DNA of 64,000 nucleotides, taken from the NCBI GenBank assembly GCA_036850595.1, contig CM072148.1:21694731-21758730 (forward strand). The letters are read 5' to 3'. The DNA is from Rhyacichthys aspro (lineage: Eukaryota; Chordata; Actinopteri; Gobiiformes; Rhyacichthyidae). Below the pieces are notes generated by a model. That model worked only from the letters and a program-made list of their open reading frames with translations. It did no database searches and was not told the origin of the DNA. This document shows, in pieces, positions 35,503-47,169 of this stretch. The position numbers and the translations under genes are program-made. Position 1 is the first letter of the stretch; the number at the start of each line of letters is the position of its first letter.

Positions 35503-38500
35503 TCACTTGTAACTGTTAGCTGACCATGACAGCCATGTTCTCCACCGATTCCTGTCCGATGGGTACTCTTCGCCGTTGTTGCAATCATCGAAGAAGACGT
35601 CTGTGGTTTTTCTGGACTTACATGTGCTTCTGGCTTTTCTAAACACCCTGAAATACACAAATACATATCACTGATAAAGGTATGAGTGACAGCAGATGCA
35701 CTGGAAGATAAAATGTGCGATAAAATGCTATATGTTTTTGGTAGCACTTATATGATAATGTTACTTTCTGGTCAGTCACAACTTGAACTGGAACAATTCA
35801 GTTGCAATAGGACTTTACAGATATTGTGATGTCACCCATGGCTTCAGCCCAGACCTCAAGATCATTGGTCCATGTTCCCTCGGGCAAAAAAAGAACCAGG
35901 GTACCGAGGTAGAACCAGGGCTGTGCAGTGGGTCAACTTTAACAATGGATGAACAGAGAGGTACCACTGACCAAATAGAGGACACCATGTTTTGGGGAGG
36001 GGTTTAAAGAGACAGACATTAAAACAAAACATCGAACATATAAAAACCTAAAGTTCGTTGTTAAATCACCTTCAGTTTTTAAATCCTCTTAAAACACACC
36101 TTTTCTCTTTGACATTAAATCAAATTGAGAATTTTACCACATATTCTACCACTTTATCTTTTGAACATTTAAACATGTTTTACATTTCTTTTGTTTCATG
36201 TTTTTTCTTAAGGTTGTTGAACAGCAGTGCTCTACAAACAAAATTTGCCTGATAAAAATTTAGACTTGAAATGTTTTTTGTTTGAATCACACCAAATTGT
36301 CAGATGTGAAACTCCAGCAGACCATGGTCCAGACCAAACATCTATGCTTTGGTCTCAGAAGAGCGAACAGAGGGAGGAAAAGGTGGAAACAGATATTAGT
36401 CAGGATTAAATATACATAAGACTAAAATGATGTTTTATGTTTTGTATGTCTCTATTTTTCTCTCTTCTCTGCTGCAGATGTCCTCTGTGCTGCTGACTAT
36501 TTCCTAATGATCGTTTTAGTGATTTAAAACTTGTCTTCATCACTTTCAGCTGGTTGTATTAATTCTATACTAATAATAACATGTCCGTATATGCCCTATT
36601 CCAATCTGATTCTTGTATTTCTCCAGTTCAAATGTAAAGCCTCTGAAGGGACACATTCACCACATCAAACGCCGTGAACAGGAGACATGACGACAGTGAA
36701 CAGAGAATCAGGGAAAATCACGTGGTCCACTTTTAAAAACTCCTGTGCAAAACCAAAAGTTATGAACCAAACAAATATCGTGAACAATTTGTGAGTTCTC
36801 AATGTGGACTTTCAGGTGAGAAAACCCCCTAAGCGTAAAAAGCTAAACATGTAATTGTGTGTATGTGTGAACTTACTCCCAGAAGCGTCCACTCATCACA
36901 AAGCACTCGACGTCGTCTGAAATGTCATTGTCGCTGAACGCTAAAGAGAAACACACGTCAAAAACACTCCCGCTCATCATCCCACATAAACAATAAGTTT
37001 AAAAAAGTCTTACCATAGCAGTCTGCGAGGCATTTATTCTCCGAGGCATGGTAACCGGACTCACAGAACACTCTGTCCGACAGCTGAAAGATCCCGTAGA
37101 ACCCGACGGACCAGACTTGAATGTTTGCACGCTTTCCACGTTTCAATGTGACCTCCATTTCTTCATCTTTAATTTCCGAGGCTTCACGTTTGCGTCTGGC
37201 CACTACGGAGGAATTAGAAGTGTCATTTGCATTGGTAGGAAGTGTGGTATCAGGGGAGATGTGTTGTGAAGTGTGAGATGGTTCTTTGGTGGTCGTTGGA
37301 GAAGTTGGAGCAGTCGTGGTGTTTGTAGTTGTAGTTGTTTGTGCAGGTGTTGTCGTGGTTGTTGGTATAGTTGGTGTTGTTGGGGTCTCTATGGTCTGTT
37401 CTTCGGGAAGGGTTGGAATCGGGTTGCTGGTTTCGGAGCCGCTCGATGTCGGAGATGTTGTTGTTTCGTCCAGTACCACGGTCTCTTTGTGAAATTCACG
37501 CACAAAGTTGGTGTCTAGATACGAAAACCTCTCCACTTCACAGATGACTGGAAAAAGAGGAAATAGTGTGACTGTCCTTTCTATAACACATCTATATCTA
37601 TATAGAGTAAACAGGCAGGAAACAGGGTGAGAGAGAGGGGAATGCAACACGGCAAATGACCCGCACCAGAATCGAACCCGGGTCTCCCGAGTGACCCTCC
37701 TCGCAGTGGGCTACTGCTCATTGCTCACACTGTGTCCTTCATTTTTCTCTCACTATTGTTGATTAGTTCAATGATTGTAGGTCCCAGTTGGATTGGTCCC
37801 AGTTACATTATATTTTAATAGGGATACCTTTTGCTATTTAAAGTTTAGGAGCAGTATGTCTTTGATAAATGTGTAGAAATGAAAGAAAAGAAACATTTTT
37901 GGAGCTAGACACACACTCTCTTAAACGGCGACAACACATTTTTGGAGTCACTCTGCTGCTGGCATTTCTAATGTTAATGTTGCCATTCACAACGGAACTG
38001 TATTAAATGCTTTTTCTCTTTTATTTCTTGATTATTTTATTGCTTCAAAGCTAAAGTTGGTCCAATTAAATGAGTATGTTAGCACTCCAGCCTCACAGCA
38101 GGAAGGCTGTGGGTTGTCTCCAGGTCCATCTTCCTCCCACCTTCCAAAGACACATATGTGAAGGCGATTTGGTGAATCTAACATTGCCCCTAATAAATGA
38201 ATGTATGGAATGAATGTCTGTGTCAGCTGCTGGGATAGGCTCCGGTCACCCACGACCCCAAACAGGACTTAACCAAAGAAGATGAATGAATCTTAAGGCA
38301 ACTGTAACTTTTCAGCACATAGACCCAATAAAGGATTAAAGGAGACAAATGTTGCTGCATATGGGAATGTTGAATCATCTCTTAAAACAAATATCACAAA
38401 TTGTTATATAAATTTGTTGACATGACTTGGTTCTGGTAAGAGACATGTTCTTAAGGTTAAAAGGGACATTTGTTTTTAAAGGGTTATCCTTCCTGTTTAG

Positions 38501-38771
38501 GCTCTATTTTTTTATATAACATGTTGAGAACATATTATACAGTGTGTCATTTATTAAAATTGTCCACTTTAAGCATCAACGATGGGTGTGTGGCAGGTAA
38601 CTGGGTAATTCTCTCACCTCTGGCCAGAACCCTGTCCCTGATCCTCTGCAGTCGTTGGGGCAGCTGCACTACTCCTCCGAGCTGGTCCCTGAGCTCACAG
38701 CGGGACATGATACGGCCCTCAGACAAACTAAACATGGCCAAAACCAGGACCAGGAGGGGACCCATACTCAT
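35503..38771 (-). CDS. Gene E: lysozyme-fold protein with inserted mucin-like domain and furin-type sites
   Basis: Four coding exons, 38771-38618, 37547-37014, 36940-36877 and 35647-35503, give 298 residues. Signal peptide about 1-19; RIMSRCELRDQL follows. Exon 2 (534 bp, against 162 in gene C) starts VICEVERFS and then has a Thr/Pro/Ser-rich stretch at about 78-165, with sequons (NTT, NDT, NSS), RRKR (169-172) and KRGKR (187-191). The fold then resumes as VGFYGIFQLSDRVFC. All eight lysozyme cysteines are present (27, 54, 213, 224, 228, 242, 260, 273). Positions equivalent to E35 and D52 are F59 and F201, so it is not a muramidase. FSDNDISDDV keeps the calcium-binding aspartates. The C-terminus extends about 25 residues beyond the last cysteine and is tryptophan-rich. 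AATAAA just after the stop (35,490-35,495). I infer a secreted, O-glycosylated, possibly two-chain protein; its function is unknown. No second copy lies in this window. Confidence 0.85.
37605..37735 (-). mobile_element. tRNA-derived SINE in intron 1 of gene E
   Basis: Minus-strand copy of the family found in gene D, with GGGTTCGATTCTGG as B box and tail CTCTCTCACCCTGTTTCCTG. It lies about 60 bp upstream of exon 2, the same place and orientation as in gene D, which suggests that it was inserted before the two genes duplicated. Confidence 0.75.
38070..38300 (+). mobile_element. Old SINE with L2-like tail
   Basis: Degenerate element in intron 1 of gene E. The head TAGCACTCCAGCCTCACAGC and the tail GGCTCCGGTCACCCACGACC then GAAGATGAATGAAT resemble the widespread vertebrate SINE/L2 3' structure. 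It has many substitutions. Confidence 0.6.
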
Positions 38772-38878
38772 CTTCTACTGAGAGAAAAGAGTATAAATAT
38801 TGTACAGGTTATTGTCATCATAGAAAATGTATCTACAGCTATAACTAAGAATTAGGAATAAAAAGGAGGTTTTCTAAC

Positions 38879-38948
38879 CAGGTTTGAGTGGGATCCAGTC
38901 TCTCTCAGAAGTGGAGTCTGCTCTGACGATCTTCTCTCAGTATTTATA
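38879..38948 (-). promoter_or_regulatory. TATA box and 5' noncoding exon of gene E
   Basis: TATAAATA on the minus strand (38,948-38,941), then a leader with AGAGCAGACTCCACT and a donor GTTAGA after 38,879. Layout and leader match gene D. Confidence 0.65.
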
Positions 38949-38949
38949 G

Positions 38950-39586
38950 ACCACAGACCAAACCTGTGAGTCAACTGTTTGTTTTAGCCCTTTATCCTGA
39001 AAACGGAAACTACACCTGACATTTCAACAGCATCCTTTTGCAACACACGCAAGACAAAAGATCACTGACAGAGACATGTTTGGATGAAAAAGTGTATGTG
39101 TTTCATTCCTGATCACATTTTATAGAATGTAATAACCACTACAGGTTCTTTTAAATGAAGCTGAACACTTTATTTTCAACCCACACCATTTCGCTCAGTT
39201 GTGACAAAAACAGTCTGTGAGATTGTTTGTTTCAGTCAGACAGTGTGCAACCTAAAACCACAGATCTAAAGCTACAATGTATGATTTTGCCACAAAATAT
39301 GAATGGCTCATTGCTCAGAGTGAGAGAGTCTCTAAGAACACTTCTTGAAACAAGTCTCAAAGAGATTTTTTCCTTGTTTCCACTGGAGCGGTGTGGTTTG
39401 GGTTATTACAGGTTAGTTTCCACCAAAAGTAGTCTGAAGTGTCTCCGAAAAATGGGAGGTTCAACTATGGGGACTCTGGTCAAGAATCCTCACTTGACAC
39501 AAAACAAAAGGCAAAGGCCAGATATGTATTTTCAAATTATTAGTGACAGTGGAAACACAGGCCTCTTCAGGAGAAATTCAAACAAA
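38950..39586. other. Upstream of gene E up to the gap, no gene seen
   Basis: No coding exon or clear repeat boundary. The long frame crossing the N run (39,227-39,703) joins unrelated sequence to part of gene D exon 1 and is an artefact of the gap. Confidence 0.6.
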
Positions 39587-39615
39587 NNNNNNNNNNNNNN
39601 NNNNNNNNNNNNNNN
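39587..39615. other. Assembly gap (29 N)
   Basis: Twenty-nine undetermined bases separate the spacer from the right arm. The sequence after the gap starts in the middle of an exon, so the true sequence between the two flanks is unknown and the stated gap length may not be real. Confidence 0.99.
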
Positions 39616-42351
39616 CGTGAAGCAAATGATGAAAGAACGAATCAAGAGTTTGGCAATAGGTGAGAGTCACATCATGGTAAAAGAGCTTCTAGCACTGGTC
39701 TAAGCTCTTGTCTCAGTGGCCGATTTTGTTCAAATATGGAATAATAAAGTTGAGGTCTGGGCTGGAGAAACCTGTAATGTCACAAAATCTGAAAAATCCT
39801 GGTCCATTTCAGGATCTGAGAGAATGACTATCTTCCCAAAAGATCGTCCCAGGTTCACAGTGTCAAAATTTGAGCAGATGCAGAATATATTGGAACAGTG
39901 TCTTTGGAAACACATGCTTACATTACAAGAAACAATCCATAAACAGTATACAATCAAAAAGGAATTCAACATACTTTTATAAAAAACCTGATTTTTGTTT
40001 TGTTTGATGATTCAATCTTTTATGCAGTTCTTTTTTAAAAGATAAACTTTTTACAGCTGTGTTACAAAGTTTGATTGTCAGTATTAGTCGACAAAGGCTA
40101 CAAAATATAAAGGAACATGTCAAACTATTTGTTGTGATTTAAAAAAAATACATAATATTGGCGAGTTAAGACACTAGCATGAGTGACTCCAAATTGGGGA
40201 ATGACAGGGATCTTTTCACGAACAAAAGCATTTCCCCTAGCGGTGTCTTGGTGGCTCACCTGGTAGATCGCACACCATATACCTGAGAGACCTGGGTTCA
40301 ATTCCTGCACAGATCATTTACCCACTCCCCTCTCTACCAACCTGTTTCCTGTTTGTGTAATATCCTATTAAATACAATCTTTATAAAGCATTTTCCTTAA
40401 AAGCTGATCAGGACACCTTCAAAATAAATCTGTGAGCCACATTTATGCCTCTTTTTTCCTTCCTGCAGTCATCTGTGAAGTGGAGAGAATTGCCAACTCA
40501 CCATTCATGGCCCCAGTGATGGCTGCAAACCCAACATCCATTAACCCACCGGGCACCAACACCACCCCTCCGCCGATCTCCACCAGGCGCCAGACGTAAA
40601 CGTGGAGCCCACCACTTTCAGAAGCACAGCTCTGAAGAGTCTGATGAGTCTGACAGCAGCGAGGAGATGAACGTATACGGAGGGATCATGGCGGGTGTTA
40701 ACCTCAGAGACTGCATTGGTAAGTTTTAGGGTTATTTATTAGGGATATAACGGTGTATTGCAATATTGTGCGTCTTGATATTGCCGTGTAACAGAGCAGA
40801 GAGAGCTACAGAAACTTTATTATACAGGCATTTTCTGTAATTGGATTCAGAAGGTTAGAGAATATGCTGCAGCCGTTGTCACGACCCCTTCCTCCCAGTG
40901 GTCTTGGTGTGGTGTATTTCATTTGCCTGTGTCCATGTGCAGGTGGAGCTGTTGTGCCTATTTAAGACCCCGCCTCCAGCCGTCTCTCTCTATCTATCTC
41001 TCTCTCTCTTGCTGTCAGACCTGTCACCTGCCCACGCACCACTTTGTCTTTTCTTTAGTCACTATACCTGGGTTGTTTTATTTGTTTTAGTGTAACCAGT
41101 TTGTTTTATAACTGTTCCTACAATTTTTTGCAATGTGTGATAATGTACAATCATAATAAATTCATTCTTTACAACCTGTTTTTCTCCAAAGGTGTCATCA
41201 ACGATAAAGTTACAGTGGACACGCTCTGCATCAAGAAGGTTTACGAGATGTAAGTTCATGCACTGCTTTATTATAGCATATGTTCCACTTTCTAACATAG
41301 GACAGTTTATAAAGGGTTTATAAAAAAGACCAAATCAAGACCAGAACCAGAGTACAATCCATTATAATAGATACACGCAAACAGACAAAAACTGTTAACA
41401 GTTCAAGAGTTAGTCCTGTCTTAGACCAAGTCCAGACTCATTGAAGTTTGGTGAAGGAGGCAGAGTTAGAGTGCAATTTTAATTACATATAAAATGAAAG
41501 TTCGCATTCAGTCCCAAGAACCGAGACAACAGCAAGTAACATGAGTTTGAGACCCAGACAAGACCAAGACTATTAGGGATCCAGACCTTTACAAACTAGT
41601 CTCAAGACCAGCCTCAAGACTATTCTACATCACTAGTAGGAGGTAAACAGTTTATAGTTTATATTGGACTTACTCAACAGATAAAAAAGTTCACACTTAC
41701 CTTCAAAGTTTCAACCTCCTTTCTTGAAGGTCGTTCAGGCTTGGAAAGTGTTTAGACAATAGTTGAATCAGTCTCGAATCAGCATATAATAGAAATTATA
41801 AAAATAAATAGAATGCAAATGTTGTGAGCAGCAAGGAGGTGAACGCCTCAAACTGCAGCTGTTATATTATATAATTACATGGATACTGCTGCCCCAATCC
41901 CTCAGGCTCTTTATTGTTTTGACAAATACCAGTTCACAATTTAAGAATCACAGTTTTCATTGCTCTGAATCTCTCCTTGCTGGAGATATAGTTTTATACT
42001 TTAATGTGGGTTAAACTGATGGAGTTGATTTTTTGAATGACTGGCTTACACAGAGGATTTACTGCTCCAAACCAAACAGTCAGTTGGAGGGCCTCATAGT
42101 GCCCCCTGCAGGAGCTGTGAAGCGACATGTTTTTTCTTTTGTTTTTTGTGTTGGTGTTTCGCATGTTATATCACTTTGCATCACTTGTTCCAAGAGTTAC
42201 AAATTATGTACCTGTCTATGTGAAATCACGGCTAAAATTGTCTATATCCTGTTAAAGACACCTATTTTCTGTCCTCAGCGTCTTGAGGATGGCCAGTCCT
42301 GACTGTCGCAGAGTTTCTCCCATTGACTTCTTCAAAGGCTGTTTAAACTGA
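39616..42351 (+). pseudogene. Gene D, right copy: 5'-truncated at the gap and frameshifted
   Basis: Exon remnants are 39616-39659 (start codon and signal peptide lost in the gap), 40469-40718, 41192-41249 and 42279-42351. Exon 2 is 250 bp against 255 in the left copy. Two small deletions in the Pro/Thr-coding, C-rich stretch (40,561-40,586) shift the frame and produce TAA at 40,597-40,599, just before the RRKR-coding bases. A GGA-to-GTA change lies downstream (near 40,673). Exons 3 and 4 are intact and almost identical to the left copy; AATAAA at 42,431-42,436. It is either a real pseudogene or sequencing error in C-runs. Confidence 0.8.
40241..40381 (+). mobile_element. tRNA-derived SINE in intron 1 of gene D (right copy)
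   Basis: Mirror of the element at 30,320-30,459, with the same A-box-like and B-box-like words and tail; nearly identical. Confidence 0.75.
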
Positions 42352-42436
42352 GCCACAGTCACTGAAGAAGAGGCCTCTGAAGAAACATCAGACCTCAGCG
42401 CTGCCACAAAACTTGGGTCATCAGATTTCAAATAAA

Positions 42437-45400
42437 AGATAACTTTGTTGTAAACTAAGTAAATACAACTAAAACCAAGATTTTTGTCTTGTGTTATTCA
42501 AATTACAGTCTCCTTTTTTCAATATGAACATCAACAACACTCAAACAGCAGGCAATACTATAAAATTAATAAATAAAATAAACACCACAATCAACTACAA
42601 CAGACTAATAAAGACTGTATAGAATCATGTTCTCACAGACTGCATCCTGTCCAGAACCTGAAGCAATAAGTCCATGAACCCCTCCATGTTGTCATGAAGG
42701 GTGTTAGACTGTCTCTGGAGATCCACAATCTGGAGATTGTTTTCCACACAGTGAGGTTCTCACTCAGTTTGGCATTATGTTTGCTTCTTGCTTTGTCCAC
42801 TATGGCAGTCAAGAGATAATGACAACCCCAGATCAAATCCCATCTGTGACATTATTTCATCTTTTACATCAATCCAGTATTTTGGTATCTCAACACATTT
42901 CATAAAATGTGTGCATATGTACCAATTTCAAGGTTGCATTTATTGCAGGTTGAAGAGCTTGAGGTAAAGGTGTATAGACATATAACCCTTTTGGTCTGGG
43001 TTGTGTAAGCAAATGCTAACTTTTATAGAAAATAAAAGAAATGGGAGAGCTGTAAAGAATACTTGATGCTGAAAACCTCCAGTGACTCCATTGTATCTTC
43101 CTCATAGAGTTTGACGAGCTGGTCCGGCCCCTTTCCTGCCGGAGTTTAAAAACTGAATTATGACATGATGGGACCAGTGTGGGTTCCCTGCCTCTACAGC
43201 CCCCACTGGCCTCTGCTCCCGGCTGAGGCTTTGGAGGTTTCCTTTTCCAAAATCTATTTTTTTTCAGGACCCTTTCCCCAGATATTACGTAAAGACATAA
43301 CTCTCCTCAAAGTACCTCTTGAGAAAGGTTAAACCACCTTTAAAGTCTTCACAAACATGAATTGGTCTGGTAGCTCATTCACGTGCCTCACCTGACCACT
43401 GTGTTTTAATTATACCAGAGTTCAGTTCATTTAATGGTAAACTGGGTCATGCGTCGAGGGTTCAGTCCTGTTTTTTCCAAGTTCATTCCTTCGTTTAGTC
43501 CATGTTTTGACCTTAGTTAGTCCTGGTTGAGCCCTGATTTAGTTCTAGACTTTACATTTAGTCTTCAGTTTGGTCCAGGTTTAATCTTGGTTTATCCCTG
43601 GGTTTGGTCAGTTTTAGCTTTAGGTTTGCTCTTAATTTGGCCCTGGTTTAGTCTTGAGTTTAGCCCCGGTTTAGTACTTCAGTCTGCACAAAGTCCTGGT
43701 TTAGATCGGTGGTTGGGTGTTTCTGTCACCACACCACAGCTAACAGTCTCTCAAAATAGTCCCGCCCCAGTCACATGACCAAAGGTGCTCAGTGAGAATA
43801 AACTGATCTTGAAGTTGGGGTTTGTAGTTTTTAGTGACATCTGGTGCTAATATTTTTATTGCAGGGATTTAACAGTCAATTTAACAGTCAGCTTTGTTGT
43901 GAAGATAGACACATGCAAAGAGTGATATTTTATATGCTACTGAAAACATAGATATACTGCCCCCTTAACTCAAACTCACACACACTAAAGTCATGGGCAG
44001 TTTTGAAAAAAGAGACATCTCATAGAAGACATGACAGTAATAAGGCATATATCTGTATGCCTCTGATATGTGAAATATTGAAATAATGGCTGAGAATAAG
44101 GGCCCCTCTCTGTGGGAAAAATGGCTACGTATATAACCTATTAAACATTTCATGTGTTAATGCAAACAAGATTTCTGTGGGAGTTTTAACTTTTACAATA
44201 ATTTCATTTAAAACAAAGACCCAACACTCATTCTATCAGTGATATGTATTGTATATATTGAGTTTTCTGTGTTCTGTTTTCTGTGTACTGTCCATTTCAA
44301 TCACTCGGTTTATAACAGACTCTGAAGCTGATATAAGCAGCAAGACAATCACTGTTTATATTCAGTCACAACAGTATTTGTTCTCAGATCAGAGCTGCCA
44401 GTGTCTAATATCAGTCTCTCTGCGTTTACAGCCGTGTTGTTGAGAGACTTTGTGGTTCTTTTACCGTTGTTTTACTGTCGTTCACTTGGATCATTGTTTC
44501 TTTTGGAGCAGATTTAACAACACCTCGTGTGGGACAGGGTTCAACTGTCTCAAATATAATGTGTGTTTTACAGTGTAGTTCAGATTATTGTTCTTTATCA
44601 GAGTTGACAAACAGCACATGGCACATATTGGATAGTTAAAGAAATGCCAGCAAACAGCAGAATAATGACTCACAATGTTTAACTGTATGAGTGCTCAGGG
44701 TTACGTTGGATTCACAACAGGGTAATAAATATAACCCTGTTTATGCATTTATAATTCTCTGTGTAAACATATAATTGGACAGAAACAACATTTTTCACAC
44801 ATTTTTTTCACACACATTTGTTTCCTTGGAAGTGCTTTTTGCTTGATATAATTTAAAATCAAATTTTATTATTCACTCAGCATAATATAACTTTGCATTT
44901 CACAGTTTTCTTTTAAAAATGAAACTGCAATAGTTTTGTCCTTTGATTTTTAGCAAAACGTGTTGCAATGCTCTCTCTATAACTGGATACGGCCTTTGCC
45001 ACGTCAGTTATTTCAACGAGTCTTTTTCAGAAAGAACAAAAAACACCTGAAGCAAAACTTTTCCCAAATGTCTGAATGTCTTGTCTTTACCTTTCTGTTT
45101 CTAGAGATTACATTTGCCGTGAAACTATTTCTGGAGGCATGATGGTATAAATGATCATCTAGAAAATGTATTTCAACCAAACATACTTTTACTTTAGTCA
45201 GTTCGTATCAGATTTTCTTCTCAGCTCTTGTTTCGTCTTGTTTTTGTTTCTTTGTTTGGCCTTATCCTGATACTGGCCTTATTTTTTCAACCAACGCCCA
45301 GTCTTTTGTATTACTGCCCCATTTAGTGATGTCAGGAGATAAGCAGCCTCTTCTTCTTCTCTGGTTTAGGTCCCACAGCGAGGCTTTTCAAACAAAACAA

Positions 45401-45605
45401 TGTCTAACCTGGAAAAGAGAAAAGAACTTATCATTTTTCCCGTCAACCTCCTTCCAGCTGTGAAACATGAAGCCGATACATGACTTATTGAGAACGAACT
45501 GTTTTAGCTGAAGGCAGAAAAAGTCTCTGATTGGTTCCCACTGGTTGTGCTCGGTTCATATATGTTCAAAGTCACCGTTTTTTTTTCAGACAGCATTATT
45601 TGACG
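42437..45605. other. Intergenic, mirror of 24,964-28,146
   Basis: Same content as the left counterpart, including the degenerate TTTAGTCCTGG array at about 43,440-43,715; no gene seen. Confidence 0.5.
43440..43715. repeat. Degenerate CCTGGTTTAGTC array (right copy)
   Basis: Mirror of 26,865-27,120. On this strand it reads CTGGTTTAG/TTTAGTCCTGG words, the same orientation as the left receptor-intron array. Confidence 0.7.
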
Positions 45606-47107
45606 ATGAAGCAGCTCACAGTGTTGGTCCTGGTCGCGCTGGTCGGCTGTTTGGTGGAGAGCAGAATATTCAACAAATGTGAGCTGAAGCAGGAACTGCT
45701 GAATCATCTTCAGAACCCTGGAGAAGTTACTTTGGAGAAGAGTAAGCAGAGATTTATTTATTTATAGATTTATTTTATTTAGGAAGTTACAAGATACAAT
45801 GTAGGCTGTTATACTATAATAACACTACTGTTATAAGTAAATGAAGAGGGTAGAGTCAACATTTCAAATTAATTTTTTGCAATTTTCTTCCCACAATTTG
45901 TCTTGTCTCAATGCTCACATTACTCCCAAAGCTGCTTCTCAAAGTGCATTTGTTGAAAGTGCACAAAGGCTATTAAGTACACAAGGGTCAGCTGTTAAAT
46001 AGAAGAGATGGAACAGTCCTAAACACGTCTATGTAACTTTTGTGACGATCAGAGCAAAGCCAAACAGAAAAAGAGCAAACACAATGTCAATGACAAAGTC
46101 AATGACAGAAGATAGTTGAAGAAATTTGTCTCACAGAAAGACAAGGCACGCAAACAACATTTAAACATTGATGTGACCATGGCAACAGGCACAACAGCTT
46201 CTCTGTATACACACCATCTTGTTCATTAAAGCAGTTTCATGTCACATCTCAGACTGTCCATTCAGAGCAGGAACTGTGGTGCATTCACCGTGAAGCCAAC
46301 TTAAGAACTCCGCTAAAAGCAGCTGAATTTGACTATTTCACCAATACAATTTTAGTTGACCGAGACTGTGGACAACATTAATCCAAATCCAAATACTGTC
46401 TTCCTTCTCTCCAGTTATTTGCCATGTGTCCCAAACCTCAAACTTCGACACCAGTGTGGAAAGTGCCATGACTGTGGGAAATGAGCAGTGGACGACTTAT
46501 GGCATTTTCCAGTTCAGCCACCATTTCTGCGACGGACAAAATCCAAAATTGAGCTTATGTGGGACGAGCTGCAGCAGTAAGTGATGTTTGCTTGTTCATG
46601 TTTTGTTTGTTTCTTTTTTTAATTAAACTGTCTTTGTTTTTGTTTTTTTTTCTTTTCCTCGTCAGACTTTCTCGATGATGACATTGCTGACGACATTCAG
46701 TGTTTGGAGCTCATCAAGAATGAGTTCCTGTGAGTTTTTTGTCTCAGATTCAAATGAGATCCTTTAAACGGGCATTGTGTAATATGTTTTAGAGTATAGT
46801 TGAACACAACATGTGTAGGACAGAAGAATATGTTCAGGAACATCTGTAAATACCAGCTCTGTTACTGAACCGGTGTCATTAAATCTGTTGTTTTTGTCCT
46901 AATGATTCCACAGCTCTGACCCGACCGGTGCCTCTCCCGTGCTCCAACAGATGTAAGGTTTAACACTAGACTTGTCATTTGAATATACTTTAGAACGATG
47001 ATGATGAGTATGATGATGATGTCTGTTTTGTCTTCTTTTGCAGAATCACACAGCTGTTTACTCCATACTGTCATATGCAAAGTGGAAACCTGGCTGAATG
47101 CAACTAA
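45606..47107 (+). CDS. Gene C: lysozyme/alpha-lactalbumin-like secreted protein (right copy)
   Basis: Exons 45606-45741, 46415-46576, 46666-46729, 46914-46952 and 47044-47107, all GT-AG and in phase, give 154 residues matching the left copy. The eight cysteines, T53/T73 in place of the lysozyme acids and the FLDDDIADDI calcium loop are all retained. The 39-bp symmetric exon 4 is conserved. Intron 4 has a shorter TCA/TGA microsatellite than the left copy. AATAAA at 47,164-47,169. The start is chosen at the methionine that opens a typical signal peptide, preceded by a T-rich acceptor (TTTTTTTTTCAG) 16 bases upstream, so a noncoding first exon is likely. Confidence 0.85.
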
Positions 47108-47169
47108 ACTGATGCAACTCTCCCTGAAAGGATTTTACCACCAGATTTTTATTCAAAAGAAAAAATAAA

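Noticed and set aside
37048..37518. Plus-strand valine/cysteine-rich frames opposite gene E exon 2
   Set aside because: They are shadows of the Thr/Pro-rich coding sequence on the minus strand.
39227..39703. 158-residue frame crossing the N run
   Set aside because: It joins unrelated upstream sequence through 29 N to part of gene D exon 1; the frame is an accident of the gap length.
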